DNA of 64,000 nucleotides from an uncultured Clostridia bacterium (lineage in GTDB: Bacteria; Bacillota; Clostridia; Oscillospirales; Ruminococcaceae): positions 151,904 to 215,903 of the forward strand of contig CALZUA010000003.1 of the NCBI GenBank assembly GCA_945829235.1, read 5' to 3'. Below the pieces are notes generated by a model that saw only the letters and a list, made by a program, of their open reading frames with translations, was not told the origin of the DNA and made no database searches. The translations under genes and the position numbers were made by a program. Positions 50,701 to 59,228 of the stretch are shown here, piece after piece (the first letter of the stretch is position 1; each line of letters opens with the position of its first letter).

Positions 50701-53700
50701 TAAGTCTTTTGTGCGCCGCAGTATAAGCGTCTGTTTCGGACGCGCCTGCTTTTAAAGCATTTCCGTAATCCCTGACTATTCTATTAGAACTATTTAATAC
50801 GTTATTGTATGCCTGCTGTGTCATTGTGCCGTTTTGGAACGCTTTATGGAATTTCTCAATAGCCGATGTAGCGTTCTGTATTTCTACTCGCTGCGCTTTT
50901 ATTTCGGGAGTAGATTTACCTAAACCGCTCAACCAAGATTTAAAACCGCCGCTGACTTGTGAGCCAAATATAGTTAATTTTCCGTCTTCATTTTTACCGA
51001 AAATCCCGCCCGTAGTTAATTTCTTTGCTGAAATAATACCTACGATAGTGGTAATAATTGTAGGTATCAATCCTATTTTACTTACAATATCGTCAACAAT
51101 TTCAAGAATTGTTGTACCCGCATTGATAAGGTCTTTCAGACCACCACGGCTGACAGAGTGCTGTGCAAGTGAGGTAAATGTTTCTTTTAATGCGTTCATC
51201 GCATATTCAGCACTTTCGCGAATGGTTTCCATTTCAGCTTCAGCACTGCCTGCGCTGTTTTCCATATTTTTAAGAGCTTCTTCGGCAGCCTTAAAGTTAT
51301 TGATAGTAGCAGCAACAATTTGCGACTGCCTCTTCCCACCCAAAATTTCGCTGATTTTGGCGTTCTGGACGTCCGTGAGGTCATTCCAAATTTCAGACAG
51401 TTCTTTTATGATTTGATACGTTGATTTGAATGTCGTTTTAGTTTCATCGGTAAATAAGCTGATACCGCCCGGCGTTTTGAGCGTTTTGGTCGCATCAGCC
51501 AGTTTGCCGGACAAAATTTCAACATCATCAATGACTTCAAGTGTTTCTTCATCGAGTCCACGCAACCTTGCGGCGATGGTTTTATATGCCACGCCAGTGC
51601 CGGGTGCATCTCTTGAGACCTCTACAGCAGCCGTTTCCAGCGCGATAGTCTGTTCTAACGTGTTATTTGCTTCCTTCATCGCAGACGAAGATTTTTCAAG
51701 CATAGTTACAATTTCGCCGTTAGAAGTAGCCGCTGTATTACCGATAATATTTACTTTTGACAAAATTTCGTCAAGAACGTTTTCGGGGTCAATATCAAAC
51801 GCTTTCATAATAGAAACAAGCCCGTTCTGTGCTTGTTCTACGTTCATATCGGGAGAAATTGACGCAAACATAGATGACATTTCAGCCATCTTTTTCATAG
51901 CCTCGTTAGTGCTGTACGAAAGCCTCGACCACGCAGCCCCTTGCGATATAATCTCCTGTGTAGTAACCCCCATTTGTTTAGCAAGTTTATTTGCTTCAAA
52001 ATAGAAGTCTTCAAGTTCGGCATTTGTACCCTTAAACGTCTTGCGCAGGTCAATTAGCGAGGTATCAAGTTCGTAAACAGTTGTAAACAGTTTGCGGATA
52101 TAGGTTCTCACTTTGGTTATTAAAAGCGTCATACCAGTCCACTTAACGAACTTTACCGCGCTTTCCATCAGTTTTCCTAACGCTGTATTACCCTCATATC
52201 CAAGCGTTTTTATATCTGCTTGCAACGTGCGAACTTTGCTGTTTATCTTATCGACAGTTTCAGGGAATTTGCTTAAGTCGGCGCTTAATTGTTTAATTTC
52301 CTGCCCAAATGTAAGCCCAGACCCCGAAACCGTATTCACTTTACCCATCGCATAAGCATTCTTGCGCACTATATCGCTAATCATTGCTTGCGTTTGAGCG
52401 GTTTTTCTCGCAATATCAACGCCAACCTGTTCCATTTTTACATTTGCGAGGTTGCTTTTAAGATTTGCCGCTTCTCTTCCCGCATTTTTTAGTTCGACTT
52501 CAAGTGCTGTTAATTGCCCCTTTGTTTTAGCAATGCTATCGGCAGAACTATCGTTTTTAAGACTGTTTTGAAGTTCAACGTACTTGGCTTTGAGTCCGTC
52601 TACCGTTTTAATTAAATCATAATATTGTGCTTTATAAGAGCCTTTATTTCGAAATAATGAAGTGTTATTCAGTATTTTATCAAGTCCATTGATATTTTTG
52701 TCAATTTGTTTTGAGATATCGGCGGCAGTTCTCGCCTGCTCGTTTAGTGCGCTAAATTTAGATTTGAGAATATCAAACTGATTTAAGAACTCAACAAGTG
52801 TATTCTTATCTGTAACGCTGTTCAGGGAGTTTTTCAGCGCATTTATATCCGTAGTCATTTCAGATATAGGCACTTTTGAATTGATAATTTTTTGCTTAAA
52901 TTTCTCTATCTCGTTGGTTTGGTCAGCCTTAATAGTGCCTATATCCTTTGTACGAAGCGAGGTCGCCGCATATTCAACATTCTGATATTGACGTACAAGA
53001 CGTTCCAGCTCGGCAATCTGCGATTCCGTATCAGCTTTTAACCTTGCCACCATTTCAGCGCTTGCACTTGGAATTTTTGAAATGGTTTCGCTTATGCTGT
53101 TATAACGCGCGTTTAAGTCGTTTAAGTTATCAGCGTTTGTAATAGGCTTTTGCCCGTTAATATCCGCATATTTTACTTTGACATCTTCGAGCTTTGACGC
53201 GAGTTTAGAAGCTGCGGCATAATTTTGTTCAAGTTGTTTTCGCTGCCGTTCATAGTTTATTTCGGAAACCGTAGATGACAAATTTCCATTTACAAGATTT
53301 TTTGTAATTTTATTGACGGAATCTCCATAAGTTTCAGAAGTATAGATGTCTTTTCTTCCGCTGTAAATTGTATCTCGAACTCTCAAAAGTTCGTTTGTTG
53401 ACTGAATTGAGTCAGAAATTCTCTTTTCCGCTTCGGCAATCTTTCGAGCGGCTTCCTCGGAAGATTTAGCGACTTTCTCTTGCTCTTGATTTTGTTGCTT
53501 TAACGCCTCTGTCGCAGACGTTTTTCCAACATTAGTATTATTTCCGCTCGCCATATCAACCGCAAGACCTTGAAATTGCTCTCTCAAAGTCTTGATATTG
53601 TCGCCTGTAATGCTTGAATATTCTTTCTTAAACGCAGAAACCGCGCTTGTTAGGCTCTTAACGACCTCGGCAGTCTTGCTGAATTCAGCCTGAACAGCCA

Positions 53701-54001
53701 CTAATCCTGTTTGATTTGCAAGCTCTTCTTCGACCTTTTTTAAAGCGGTCAACTCGTCAAGAGTAACCTGACCATCTGCCCTCGATGTACCGAGTTCTAT
53801 TTTATGAGCAGAAGATTTACCCGCAATAGACGCTAATTCTGTTTTAAGTCGTTTTATTGCGGAATCGAATGAACTCGTATCAACGCCGATTTTTACGCTT
53901 TTTAATGAGCCGCTGCTATTTATACTTTCAATAGCTCGGTTAATATTTGCAAGTAAATCTTTGGTATCTACCGATAGCCTTATACCAAATTGTTCAGCCA
54001 A
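47714..54001 (-). CDS. Phage tail tape-measure protein
   Basis: The 2095 residues have the layout of a TP901-type tape-measure protein: an N-terminal part (IRLSVDTKDLLANINRAIES), long coiled coils, and the conserved core at about residues 640-890 (LAKQMGVTTQEIISQGAAWSRLSYSTNEAMKKMAEMSSMF and LGGKRQSQIVAATINNFKAAEEAL). A hydrophobic stretch follows near 1000-1020 (IGLIPTIITTIVGIISAKK), then more coiled coil, ending with VSPTFYVNGVTDPNEVAKVV. Tape-measure proteins fix tail length at about 1.5 angstrom per residue, here roughly 0.3 micrometre. The TTG start at 54001 follows AAAGGGTG and lies nine bases after the Rha stop. No other tail, head or packaging gene is present. Confidence 0.93.
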   Translation of the reverse strand: MAEQFGIRLSVDTKDLLANINRAIESINSSGSLKSVKIGVDTSSFDSAIKRLKTELASIAGKSSAHKIELGTSRADGQVTLDELTALKKVEEELANQTGLVAVQAEFSKTAEVVKSLTSAVSAFKKEYSSITGDNIKTLREQFQGLAVDMASGNNTNVGKTSATEALKQQNQEQEKVAKSSEEAARKIAEAEKRISDSIQSTNELLRVRDTIYSGRKDIYTSETYGDSVNKITKNLVNGNLSSTVSEINYERQRKQLEQNYAAASKLASKLEDVKVKYADINGQKPITNADNLNDLNARYNSISETISKIPSASAEMVARLKADTESQIAELERLVRQYQNVEYAATSLRTKDIGTIKADQTNEIEKFKQKIINSKVPISEMTTDINALKNSLNSVTDKNTLVEFLNQFDILKSKFSALNEQARTAADISKQIDKNINGLDKILNNTSLFRNKGSYKAQYYDLIKTVDGLKAKYVELQNSLKNDSSADSIAKTKGQLTALEVELKNAGREAANLKSNLANVKMEQVGVDIARKTAQTQAMISDIVRKNAYAMGKVNTVSGSGLTFGQEIKQLSADLSKFPETVDKINSKVRTLQADIKTLGYEGNTALGKLMESAVKFVKWTGMTLLITKVRTYIRKLFTTVYELDTSLIDLRKTFKGTNAELEDFYFEANKLAKQMGVTTQEIISQGAAWSRLSYSTNEAMKKMAEMSSMFASISPDMNVEQAQNGLVSIMKAFDIDPENVLDEILSKVNIIGNTAATSNGEIVTMLEKSSSAMKEANNTLEQTIALETAAVEVSRDAPGTGVAYKTIAARLRGLDEETLEVIDDVEILSGKLADATKTLKTPGGISLFTDETKTTFKSTYQIIKELSEIWNDLTDVQNAKISEILGGKRQSQIVAATINNFKAAEEALKNMENSAGSAEAEMETIRESAEYAMNALKETFTSLAQHSVSRGGLKDLINAGTTILEIVDDIVSKIGLIPTIITTIVGIISAKKLTTGGIFGKNEDGKLTIFGSQVSGGFKSWLSGLGKSTPEIKAQRVEIQNATSAIEKFHKAFQNGTMTQQAYNNVLNSSNRIVRDYGNALKAGASETDAYTAAHKRLNSELQNIGRNGKTAGVGTKAAAIGMKALNTAGSMLLSMGISFVLNTIMQAISDSINSLQNSIDKVKELTEKEKSLKSEIEELNKQLGETKLKIEALEKLPKLTFMQQEELDKLKETNDELERQIRLKRGELASDAYTKNEEAKKVWKDINVSNNMGYNTPSIWETQKLELEKYKKMLEEIKALKESPEYKSGSQEAENLVKEKEKERDDLHDKIQGYYSKDWDTIINGLDPKYIENKKIIDEVKKVADEFDNLNKEVKKSLTDLYNDGKYAVVKQYLDNLAKDGKLTAEAFDKLTDADVDGIEAFKKELKEIEGLDTQGVVESIIEALKESGEKGKVAADGVKEFKEQLEELQDKIDSVVSKQEKLAESYKKIGLGAKLSAKEAYDLVKDVPEIAKYLEKDGKEFTISQEGYKNANKELYKEIQDKVSDDYIETREQRQTLNEIKSLYEEKTKAQEEFGEVPKNTQYKYDKLVNDYKEKYKVTDDDALGKNIDETLKKVNDNYEGLSVIHQMMNDIFDGRQLAVDAINEGFNRGKEEIDKFNKNIQTLDSAIKVLNEETLLSYDEMNELVELSPELQDSFVQQENGYSIAVSALEDLRNQSYETRNQYIDDLLAEVQAEMSAAEETKRINQEKCGYINEYGEYVAGTLKGIESYVEKLAAEEQVQIADAQIEALKQIVQKLKGLRGDITYDDDKKDKKSLSEEMQEQIDYYKMLISAVDAVKNRYTEAIDSEIDALNDSKDALKETNDERQRELDLIEARNNLENAKKRKVWVYSEANGFQQVQDEKAVKEAEEKYRNAIQEAQEAAIDKQIDEREKKKKAIEKKADDITGIEGEIEDSKNIAQALSALGLSEEKDLLNLSDSVKQGIKEGLAEALLTKEQEENKDNSKYVPVSLDDVLKHLGASVTSEDINSLNLISKNDYSASQKLADNLKAYQDENVSSVINNNSGGMIVSPTFYVNGVTDPNEVAKVVNSELTNLFTKINNSIKPGGFGLC

Positions 54002-54010
54002 TTTCTAATT

Positions 54011-54673
54011 TCACCCTTTCAAATATATATACTTATCCTCCTGCTCTTTTTGAAGCCGCTCAAAATACTCCGCCAACAGTTTCTTACGCTCCTGATAATC
54101 AGGAACGGCAATATAAAGACCGATATCAGCGATTTGAAGTTTGTCAATCATCGAAATTTGTTCTTGCGTTAAATAAGGTCTGATACTCTCTTTTTTGTTC
54201 AGCCCAAGTTTTTCTTTAAATTGCTTTGCAGACAAACCGAGGACGATTTTGTTTATCAAATTTACCTCATTGATAAAATCACAAGTTTTTACACCATCGT
54301 TTGTTATCTTTATAACTGCCATAAGCCGCTCGAAATTATTTTTCGCGCTTTGAAGAGATTTGATTAACAATTCCATCGCGTCAAACCGCTTAATGAACGC
54401 CTCTTTAACCGAAGCCGCTCGTTTTCCGCGAAATCCCATTACAAGGAATAAAAAGCCATCTCGTGTCATTTCAATGCACGGCTGCCGTTTATTTTGCCCG
54501 TCTTTGTAAAAAGTCTCCGCAAAATTGCGGAGTCTGAATTCTTCTGAACAGTCCAGATTTCTGACAGCTTTCAAAACGTCATCGTGACGTTTTCTGAAAA
54601 ATTCGGCAACTATCAGAGAAGTGGTTCTCGGTGTGCCATTGACATCAACAAATATTCCGTATTCATTATCCAT
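54011..54673 (-). CDS. Rha-family phage regulatory protein
   Basis: GIFVDVNGTPRTTSLIVAEFFRKRHDDVLKAVRNLDC is the Rha domain signature, followed by ETFYKDGQNKRQPCIEMTRDGFLFLVMGF and KEAFIKRFDAME. The extra C-terminal 120 residues end in a region with IRPYLTQEQISMIDKLQIAD. The total is 220 residues. Rha proteins are phage regulators that disturb infection of hosts lacking integration host factor or alter the lysogenic switch. The ATG is 19 bases from GGAGG, so the site is poorly spaced. It sits directly upstream of the tape-measure gene. Confidence 0.88.
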   Translation of the reverse strand: MDNEYGIFVDVNGTPRTTSLIVAEFFRKRHDDVLKAVRNLDCSEEFRLRNFAETFYKDGQNKRQPCIEMTRDGFLFLVMGFRGKRAASVKEAFIKRFDAMELLIKSLQSAKNNFERLMAVIKITNDGVKTCDFINEVNLINKIVLGLSAKQFKEKLGLNKKESIRPYLTQEQISMIDKLQIADIGLYIAVPDYQERKKLLAEYFERLQKEQEDKYIYLKG

Positions 54674-54698
54674 TATAATTTTCGTAAACAGTCCCTCC

Positions 54699-55391
54699 TT
54701 ATCGCTCTTTCAAATGTATTATTTTCGGCACATTTTTATCTTCTGAAACGTATGCAAGATATTTGTTTAACAGATACATCTGTCCTTTTGGCGTTACTAC
54801 CGGTCTTTGAGTGTCCATCATACCGCATTTAGGAACAAAGCACAAACTTCTTTCAACTTCAAATAAATTGAGGTCGAGAGCCTTTTGCGAAGGTAAATTT
54901 CTTGAAGTTTTGCTTAACAAATACCCGTCTTCACGCAGCTTTTCAAAAAGCCTGTTACACCCAATCGGGAAGCCATTTTGGGTAAGGATAGAAGCAAGCT
55001 CACCAACACTTATACAGCCGCCCGATATTCCAAGTGCATTTGCAAAACGAACTTTAGGCTTATCCTTTGCAATTTTTGCTTTTAAACGTGAAATCTCTTC
55101 GTTTGATGCCTGTAACCGTAATCTTAATCCGGTCTTGGAATTATTTATCCGTTCAAGGCTCTTGTATATCTGCTCACCTATCTTATTTGGTTGGAGCTTG
55201 CAAATGGATTCAGCCAAATCGATTGTAATTTCATATTTGCCATCATTTTGCCAAAAATCCGTGTTTTTGTCTTTGTTATCCAGCATTGAAGCAGCCCACA
55301 AATCATATTGCGCATTTATCTTCAATGCTTGGTAAAGCTCTCTCATATCGACTAAAATTTTTCCTAACCGCTCATCAACTCTCGTCAGCAT
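54699..55391 (-). CDS. Phage antirepressor with KilAC domain
   Basis: The N-terminus (KILVDMRELYQALKINAQYDLWAASML) is AntA/Bro-like. The C-terminal half (VRFANALGISGGCISVGELASILTQNGFPIGCNRLFEKLREDGYL, then NLPSQKALDLNLFEVE) is the KilAC/ANT domain, PF03374-like, which antagonises phage repressors. The length is 230 residues. The ATG at 55391 is seven bases after GGGG; a GTG at 55406 is the alternative. Together with Rha it forms the regulatory head of the tape-measure unit. Confidence 0.88.
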   Translation of the reverse strand: MLTRVDERLGKILVDMRELYQALKINAQYDLWAASMLDNKDKNTDFWQNDGKYEITIDLAESICKLQPNKIGEQIYKSLERINNSKTGLRLRLQASNEEISRLKAKIAKDKPKVRFANALGISGGCISVGELASILTQNGFPIGCNRLFEKLREDGYLLSKTSRNLPSQKALDLNLFEVERSLCFVPKCGMMDTQRPVVTPKGQMYLLNKYLAYVSEDKNVPKIIHLKER

Positions 55392-55408
55392 ATTCAATCC
55401 CCACACCT

Positions 55409-56011
55409 TTACTCAACATTTTTCGATGTGGTTTTTTTCGTGCTTTTCTTTGCTGTTCCACTTTTCGATAACTCTTGTCTATGATTTTTCAGCAATTCCG
55501 ATGTCAGCGTTTCAACATTATTGTCGGCAACAAAATTTCCGAAATCTTTTATAAACCTTTTCATATCTCCCGCGTCCAAATTCTCTTCGGAATACCTTTC
55601 GACTACTTTTGTAACAGCGTTTATCAAGTTGGTTATTGCAATGTTCATTTGGTTTTCTTCCTGACGAACTCTAATTTGATATTTTTGGTCGATAATCTCA
55701 TTCAGGTGAGCCGCAAACGGATTTTCGGACAGAGCGGCGATGAAATCATCGTATTTTCCGCGAATGTAATCCATAAAAAATTCTTCATATTGCAAATCTC
55801 CAAATTTTTCCGGATAGAATGTTACAATCTCCAAAAACCAACGCGACGGCTCAAAATTCACTGTTGTAAACAAATTTTTACCATTTATTGTCATATCCAG
55901 TGAACTTATTATAAATTCACTAATCCTCAACATTTCCGCCGCTCCAATTTCAACTTTTGACTCAATTACGGTCTCACTCGAACCGCCATTTTTAATTTTA
56001 ACATTACTCAT
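55409..56011 (-). CDS. Protein of unknown function with Lys/Ser/Thr tail
   Basis: The 200-residue protein (MSNVKIKNGGSSETVIESKVEIG...) is an acidic helical protein with a basic Ser/Thr/Lys-rich end (GTAKKSTKKTTSKNVE) much like the end of the helicase gene product. AGGAGG precedes the ATG. I recognise no domain. Its position could suit a tail-assembly chaperone, but it lacks the usual -1 slip site and sits away from the tape-measure gene, so this stays speculation. Confidence 0.6.
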   Translation of the reverse strand: MSNVKIKNGGSSETVIESKVEIGAAEMLRISEFIISSLDMTINGKNLFTTVNFEPSRWFLEIVTFYPEKFGDLQYEEFFMDYIRGKYDDFIAALSENPFAAHLNEIIDQKYQIRVRQEENQMNIAITNLINAVTKVVERYSEENLDAGDMKRFIKDFGNFVADNNVETLTSELLKNHRQELSKSGTAKKSTKKTTSKNVE

Positions 56012-56033
56012 AAATAAAAAAACCTCCTAAATT

Positions 56034-56300
56034 TTAATCCTTAAAAATTTCACTCCATCCCAAGTCAACCGAACGCAAATAATTGAATATGCGCTTCAGT
56101 GACCGCTCGCCAAGCACCATCTTATCCGAAAGCCAATCTCGAATTGTGTTTGTAGCCAACCCAACACGATTCCCAAAAAAAACTTTGGTAACACCGTAAT
56201 CAGCTAAAAAACGGCTTGTCATAGCCTTTAAATCCGTCTCGCTAATCCGCTCAAACTCTGCCGCTGTCTTCTTATCAGCAAACTTAAATTCTGATTTCAA
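56034..56300 (-). CDS. Small helix-turn-helix protein
   Basis: The 88-residue protein has a C-terminal half (TKVFFGNRVGLATNTIRDWLSDKMVLGERSLKRIFNYL) with the spacing of an XRE-like helix-turn-helix. The N-terminal half is helical and charged. The start is TTG at 56300 behind GGGGGTGTGG. It may control the tape-measure unit from its position at the edge of the repeat array. No closer family is seen. Confidence 0.65.
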   Translation of the reverse strand: MKSEFKFADKKTAAEFERISETDLKAMTSRFLADYGVTKVFFGNRVGLATNTIRDWLSDKMVLGERSLKRIFNYLRSVDLGWSEIFKD

Positions 56301-56394
56301 TATGCCACACCCCCTTTCACTATTTTATTTACTGCTAGAATTATTCAATGTGTTTCACAGATGCAATGATTGCGTTAAAAAAAATAAACTCATC

Positions 56395-57200
56395 ACCTCT
56401 TATCCGCTCCGCTATATCTGAAATTGCGCGGGACAAGCTATACCATAAATAATGCCGTCTTATGCGCTTTTTTGAAGATGTCTACTATGAAAAACAAATC
56501 GAAGTCACAGATATCCCCCCCCTTTTTTTTACCAGCTTGACAATCTTATGTGTTCCTCCGTTCCACTATATACTGAAACTGCTCGGGACAAGCTATACCA
56601 TAAGTAATGCCGTCTTATGCGCTTTTTTGAAGATGTCTACTATGAAAAACAAATCGAAGTCACAGATATCCCCCCCCTTTTTTTTACCAGCTTGACAATC
56701 TTATGTGTTCCTCCGTTCCACTATATACTGAAACTGCTCGGGACAAGCTATACCATAAGTAATGCCGTCTCATACACTCTTTTAAAAATAGCTTTTTTTG
56801 AAATCTAAATCAAAATTTTTCCAAGCAGACAATCTTATGTGCATACACCGCTCCGCTATATGTTGAAATTGTTCGAGCGAAATGCGATACGGAATAATAG
56901 CGTGTAAAACGCTATTATTCAAAGCATACGTTCTTAATTTCAAATCAAAATTATATTCAATGATATATTCCTTCCACAAAGCGAATTTTTACACGGAAAT
57001 ATATGACACCTAAACAATAATGTGTAAAACGCAATTATTCGGAGTGTTATTTCTTGAAAGCAAATCGAAAATCTTTGTTTATCTATATCCCATCCCCAAT
57101 AATAGGTTTTGCACGGAGTAAATCAATTGCTCAATAATGGCATATCACACGGCATTACATCATTATGCTTCCACAAAAAACAAATCAAAGTTGTAGATGA
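56395..57200. repeat. Array of about six 155-bp repeats, two of them identical
   Basis: The unit 56462-56616 is repeated without change at 56617-56771, and GGGACAAGCTATACCATAA recurs near 56,428, 56,583 and 56,738. Three more diverged units follow towards 57,200, recognisable by a hairpin such as AATAATAGCGT/ACGCTATTATT near 56,895. Small open frames in the repeats are identical copies of each other and change frame between units, so the array is taken as non-coding. Confidence 0.85.
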
Positions 57201-57202
57201 CA

Positions 57203-57235
57203 AAAATCCGCACAAGTGATTTTTGTACGGATTTT
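57203..57235 (-). terminator. Terminator of the helicase gene with two exclusive stems
   Basis: AAAATCCG (57203-57210) pairs with CGGATTTT (57228-57235). ACAAAAATC (57200-57208) can instead pair with GATTTTTGT (57218-57226). Both cannot form together. Confidence 0.65.
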
Positions 57236-57258
57236 TTATATTATTCTATTAGCGTGTT

Positions 57259-58938
57259 TCAGAACGCAAACGGGTCATAGTCGTCATCCTGCGTGTTATC
57301 GCTTGTTATAATCGATTTGGACGCTTTGACGCTTGTTTTCTTTGTGGCGCTTCGAGTTGTTTTTGCCGTTGAATTTGCAGACTTTGTTGTTACGCTCTTT
57401 TTGCCGTTGACATCGGTATTATTGCTCTCATCACTGCCGAAATATCCAAATCCCAGTTTCGCATTTAGGCTCACATCGAACTGATACCCATTTCGAGATT
57501 TTAGAACTTTCAGTTGCATTTTTACATCGTTTTCAAGTGATTTTTTCGCTTCAAAAGCCTGCTGCTCAACATCATAAATTCTTGCTTTTCGAGAAGTCTC
57601 GCTTTTATCTCCTTGTTGGTCATAATCTAGTCCAGCGAGTTGCAAACCTAAAACGCTATCGCTCGCATATTCAATCAATCCGCTCGACTTAAAATTCTGC
57701 ATATCAAACTGCTCTTTATAAGAATTTCGATTAACAGCCGACACAAGTATTACCGGTACACGATAAGTATATGCAATATCTTTAAGTCCAGCCACGCAAT
57801 AATCTATTGCTTGACGCTCATTTTGTGTTTCAATTCGAGAAGCAAGAATTTGCAAATAATCAACGAACAACACAAAATCGCTTGACTGTGTTTTTGCAAA
57901 ATCGTCAACAATTTGTTTAATTTCATCTATTCCTACGATACGATTCTTGTACTTATAATTTCTATCATAATATGCTATCCTTGAAGCGCACTCTTGTTTA
58001 TATGTTTCAACAGCCTCTTCAAAAGCAGCATTTTCTTTTTGGGAAAATGATTGACGGGCAGAATAATTAAATAAGTCAGAATATTTCTTCGCGATAAGCC
58101 GCTTACCTTGATTTGTTTGTTCGGCTTTTAATCCTTGTTGAACAAACATAAGTCTGCTTACTGATTTGGCGACTAAATCGCGGTTTAACATCTCGAAATT
58201 AAAATACAAAACGTGTTTACCTTGTTTTGCAAATTCATCGGCGAGTTGGACGCAAAATGACGTTTTTCCTATTGCCGAAACGCCACCAATGGTATGTAAT
58301 CCTGACGATAGACCACCAGTTATAGTATCAAACTCTTTTATTCCAGTCAGTACCTTTTTATCTGTGTCCGGCTTAATATATCTAATAGAATCAAGAATTT
58401 CGATAGCATATACAGAAGACTCTCGAATTATTTTTTCCGCAGAATTTACTGCAAGAGCAATCTCATTTTTCAAGCTGTCTCTATCCTTCAGAAGCCTATC
58501 GTTAATGCTTAAATTTTCATCTTCGCAGTAAGCGTTTACTGTTTTATAGAAAATTTTGTCGTCAGATTTATCAAGTTCTCTTGTGATTATTTCTTGCTGT
58601 CGTTGCGCTTCGCCGCTTTCGTTTAGCATAAAAATAAAACATTTCCTAGATTTGTTTTTCATAGATTTTATTTTTTTGATAAAATGAGATACTTTTTCAA
58701 AGTTCTCAATGGCTAATGCTTGAAATCCTAATTCAATAAGACTTATCGCATCAAGCCTTGTTTCAACAATAATTGGTGTACGGCTTTTTAATGCCTCGAC
58801 ACGATTAAAGAAATCATTTTCGGGTACTTCGGCAAAGTAGTTAACCTTATTTTGAGTTTCTTCGGAAATGCCGTAATCTGAAATGTTTATGTTCTCATTG
58901 TCGTTAAGCTGTTCATTCTTAAAAAATTCTTTTTCCAT
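57259..58938 (-). CDS. DnaB-type replicative helicase with degenerate TOPRIM-like N-terminus
   Basis: The RecA-like helicase has Walker A GGVSAIGKTSF near residue 220, HVLYFNFEM, a Walker B-like VLFVDYLQIL and RVPVILVSAVNRNS (H3 motif). This is the DnaB/Twinkle family that unwinds DNA ahead of the fork. Before it, residues about 45-130 look like a TOPRIM fold: TPIIVETRLDAISLIELGFQALAI keeps the first Glu, but the DxD part is FMLNESGEA, so primase activity is unlikely. The C-terminus is a basic Ser/Thr/Lys tail. The start at 58938 follows AAAGGAT; the longer frame to 59,082 is unsupported. The gene lies beside iterons and the initiator gene. Confidence 0.82.
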   Translation of the reverse strand: MEKEFFKNEQLNDNENINISDYGISEETQNKVNYFAEVPENDFFNRVEALKSRTPIIVETRLDAISLIELGFQALAIENFEKVSHFIKKIKSMKNKSRKCFIFMLNESGEAQRQQEIITRELDKSDDKIFYKTVNAYCEDENLSINDRLLKDRDSLKNEIALAVNSAEKIIRESSVYAIEILDSIRYIKPDTDKKVLTGIKEFDTITGGLSSGLHTIGGVSAIGKTSFCVQLADEFAKQGKHVLYFNFEMLNRDLVAKSVSRLMFVQQGLKAEQTNQGKRLIAKKYSDLFNYSARQSFSQKENAAFEEAVETYKQECASRIAYYDRNYKYKNRIVGIDEIKQIVDDFAKTQSSDFVLFVDYLQILASRIETQNERQAIDYCVAGLKDIAYTYRVPVILVSAVNRNSYKEQFDMQNFKSSGLIEYASDSVLGLQLAGLDYDQQGDKSETSRKARIYDVEQQAFEAKKSLENDVKMQLKVLKSRNGYQFDVSLNAKLGFGYFGSDESNNTDVNGKKSVTTKSANSTAKTTRSATKKTSVKASKSIITSDNTQDDDYDPFAF

Positions 58939-58992
58939 ACTATTTTTTATCCTTTCATATTTAAATATAAACAAGTATCGACTTGCTGTTAT

Positions 58993-59028
58993 AAATGCCC
59001 TGCGTAGTGAAACGAAGCAGGGGCATTT
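58993..59028. other. Hairpin between iterons and helicase gene
   Basis: AAATGCCCTGC (58993-59003) pairs with GCAGGGGCATTT (59017-59028) with one bulge. It lies in the helicase leader and could be an attenuator or a single-strand initiation structure. Confidence 0.45.
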
Positions 59029-59130
59029 AGTTACGATACTTACATTACTTACGTATCTTACGGGGAAAATGCTATTGCTCAAAAAGTCGCTGTTAAAGCT
59101 ACCAAAACGGTACTTTTTTAAATTTCAAAG

Positions 59131-59216
59131 TATCAATATTCTACCCCATAGGTATCAATAATCTACCCCAAAGGTATCAATATTTCACCCCTAAAGTATC
59201 AAAATTCACCCCCATC
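59131..59216. other. Replication origin: four 22-bp iterons
   Basis: TATCAATATTCTACCCCA-type units start at 59131, 59153, 59175 and 59197, exactly 22 bp (two helical turns) apart. The last copies are slightly diverged, and an inverted partial copy TATCAATAAT lies at 59,218-59,227. They stand between the initiator gene and the helicase gene, the usual place for initiator binding sites. Confidence 0.8.
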
Positions 59217-59228
59217 AATTATTGATAT

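Noticed and set aside
56462..56808. Two identical short frames starting MRFFEDVYYEKQIEV
   Set aside because: They are copies created by the 155-bp repeats, lack ribosome sites and are not maintained in the diverged units.
56395..57200. CRISPR array
   Set aside because: The units are 155 bp with no short repeat-spacer alternation, and no cas gene is in the window.
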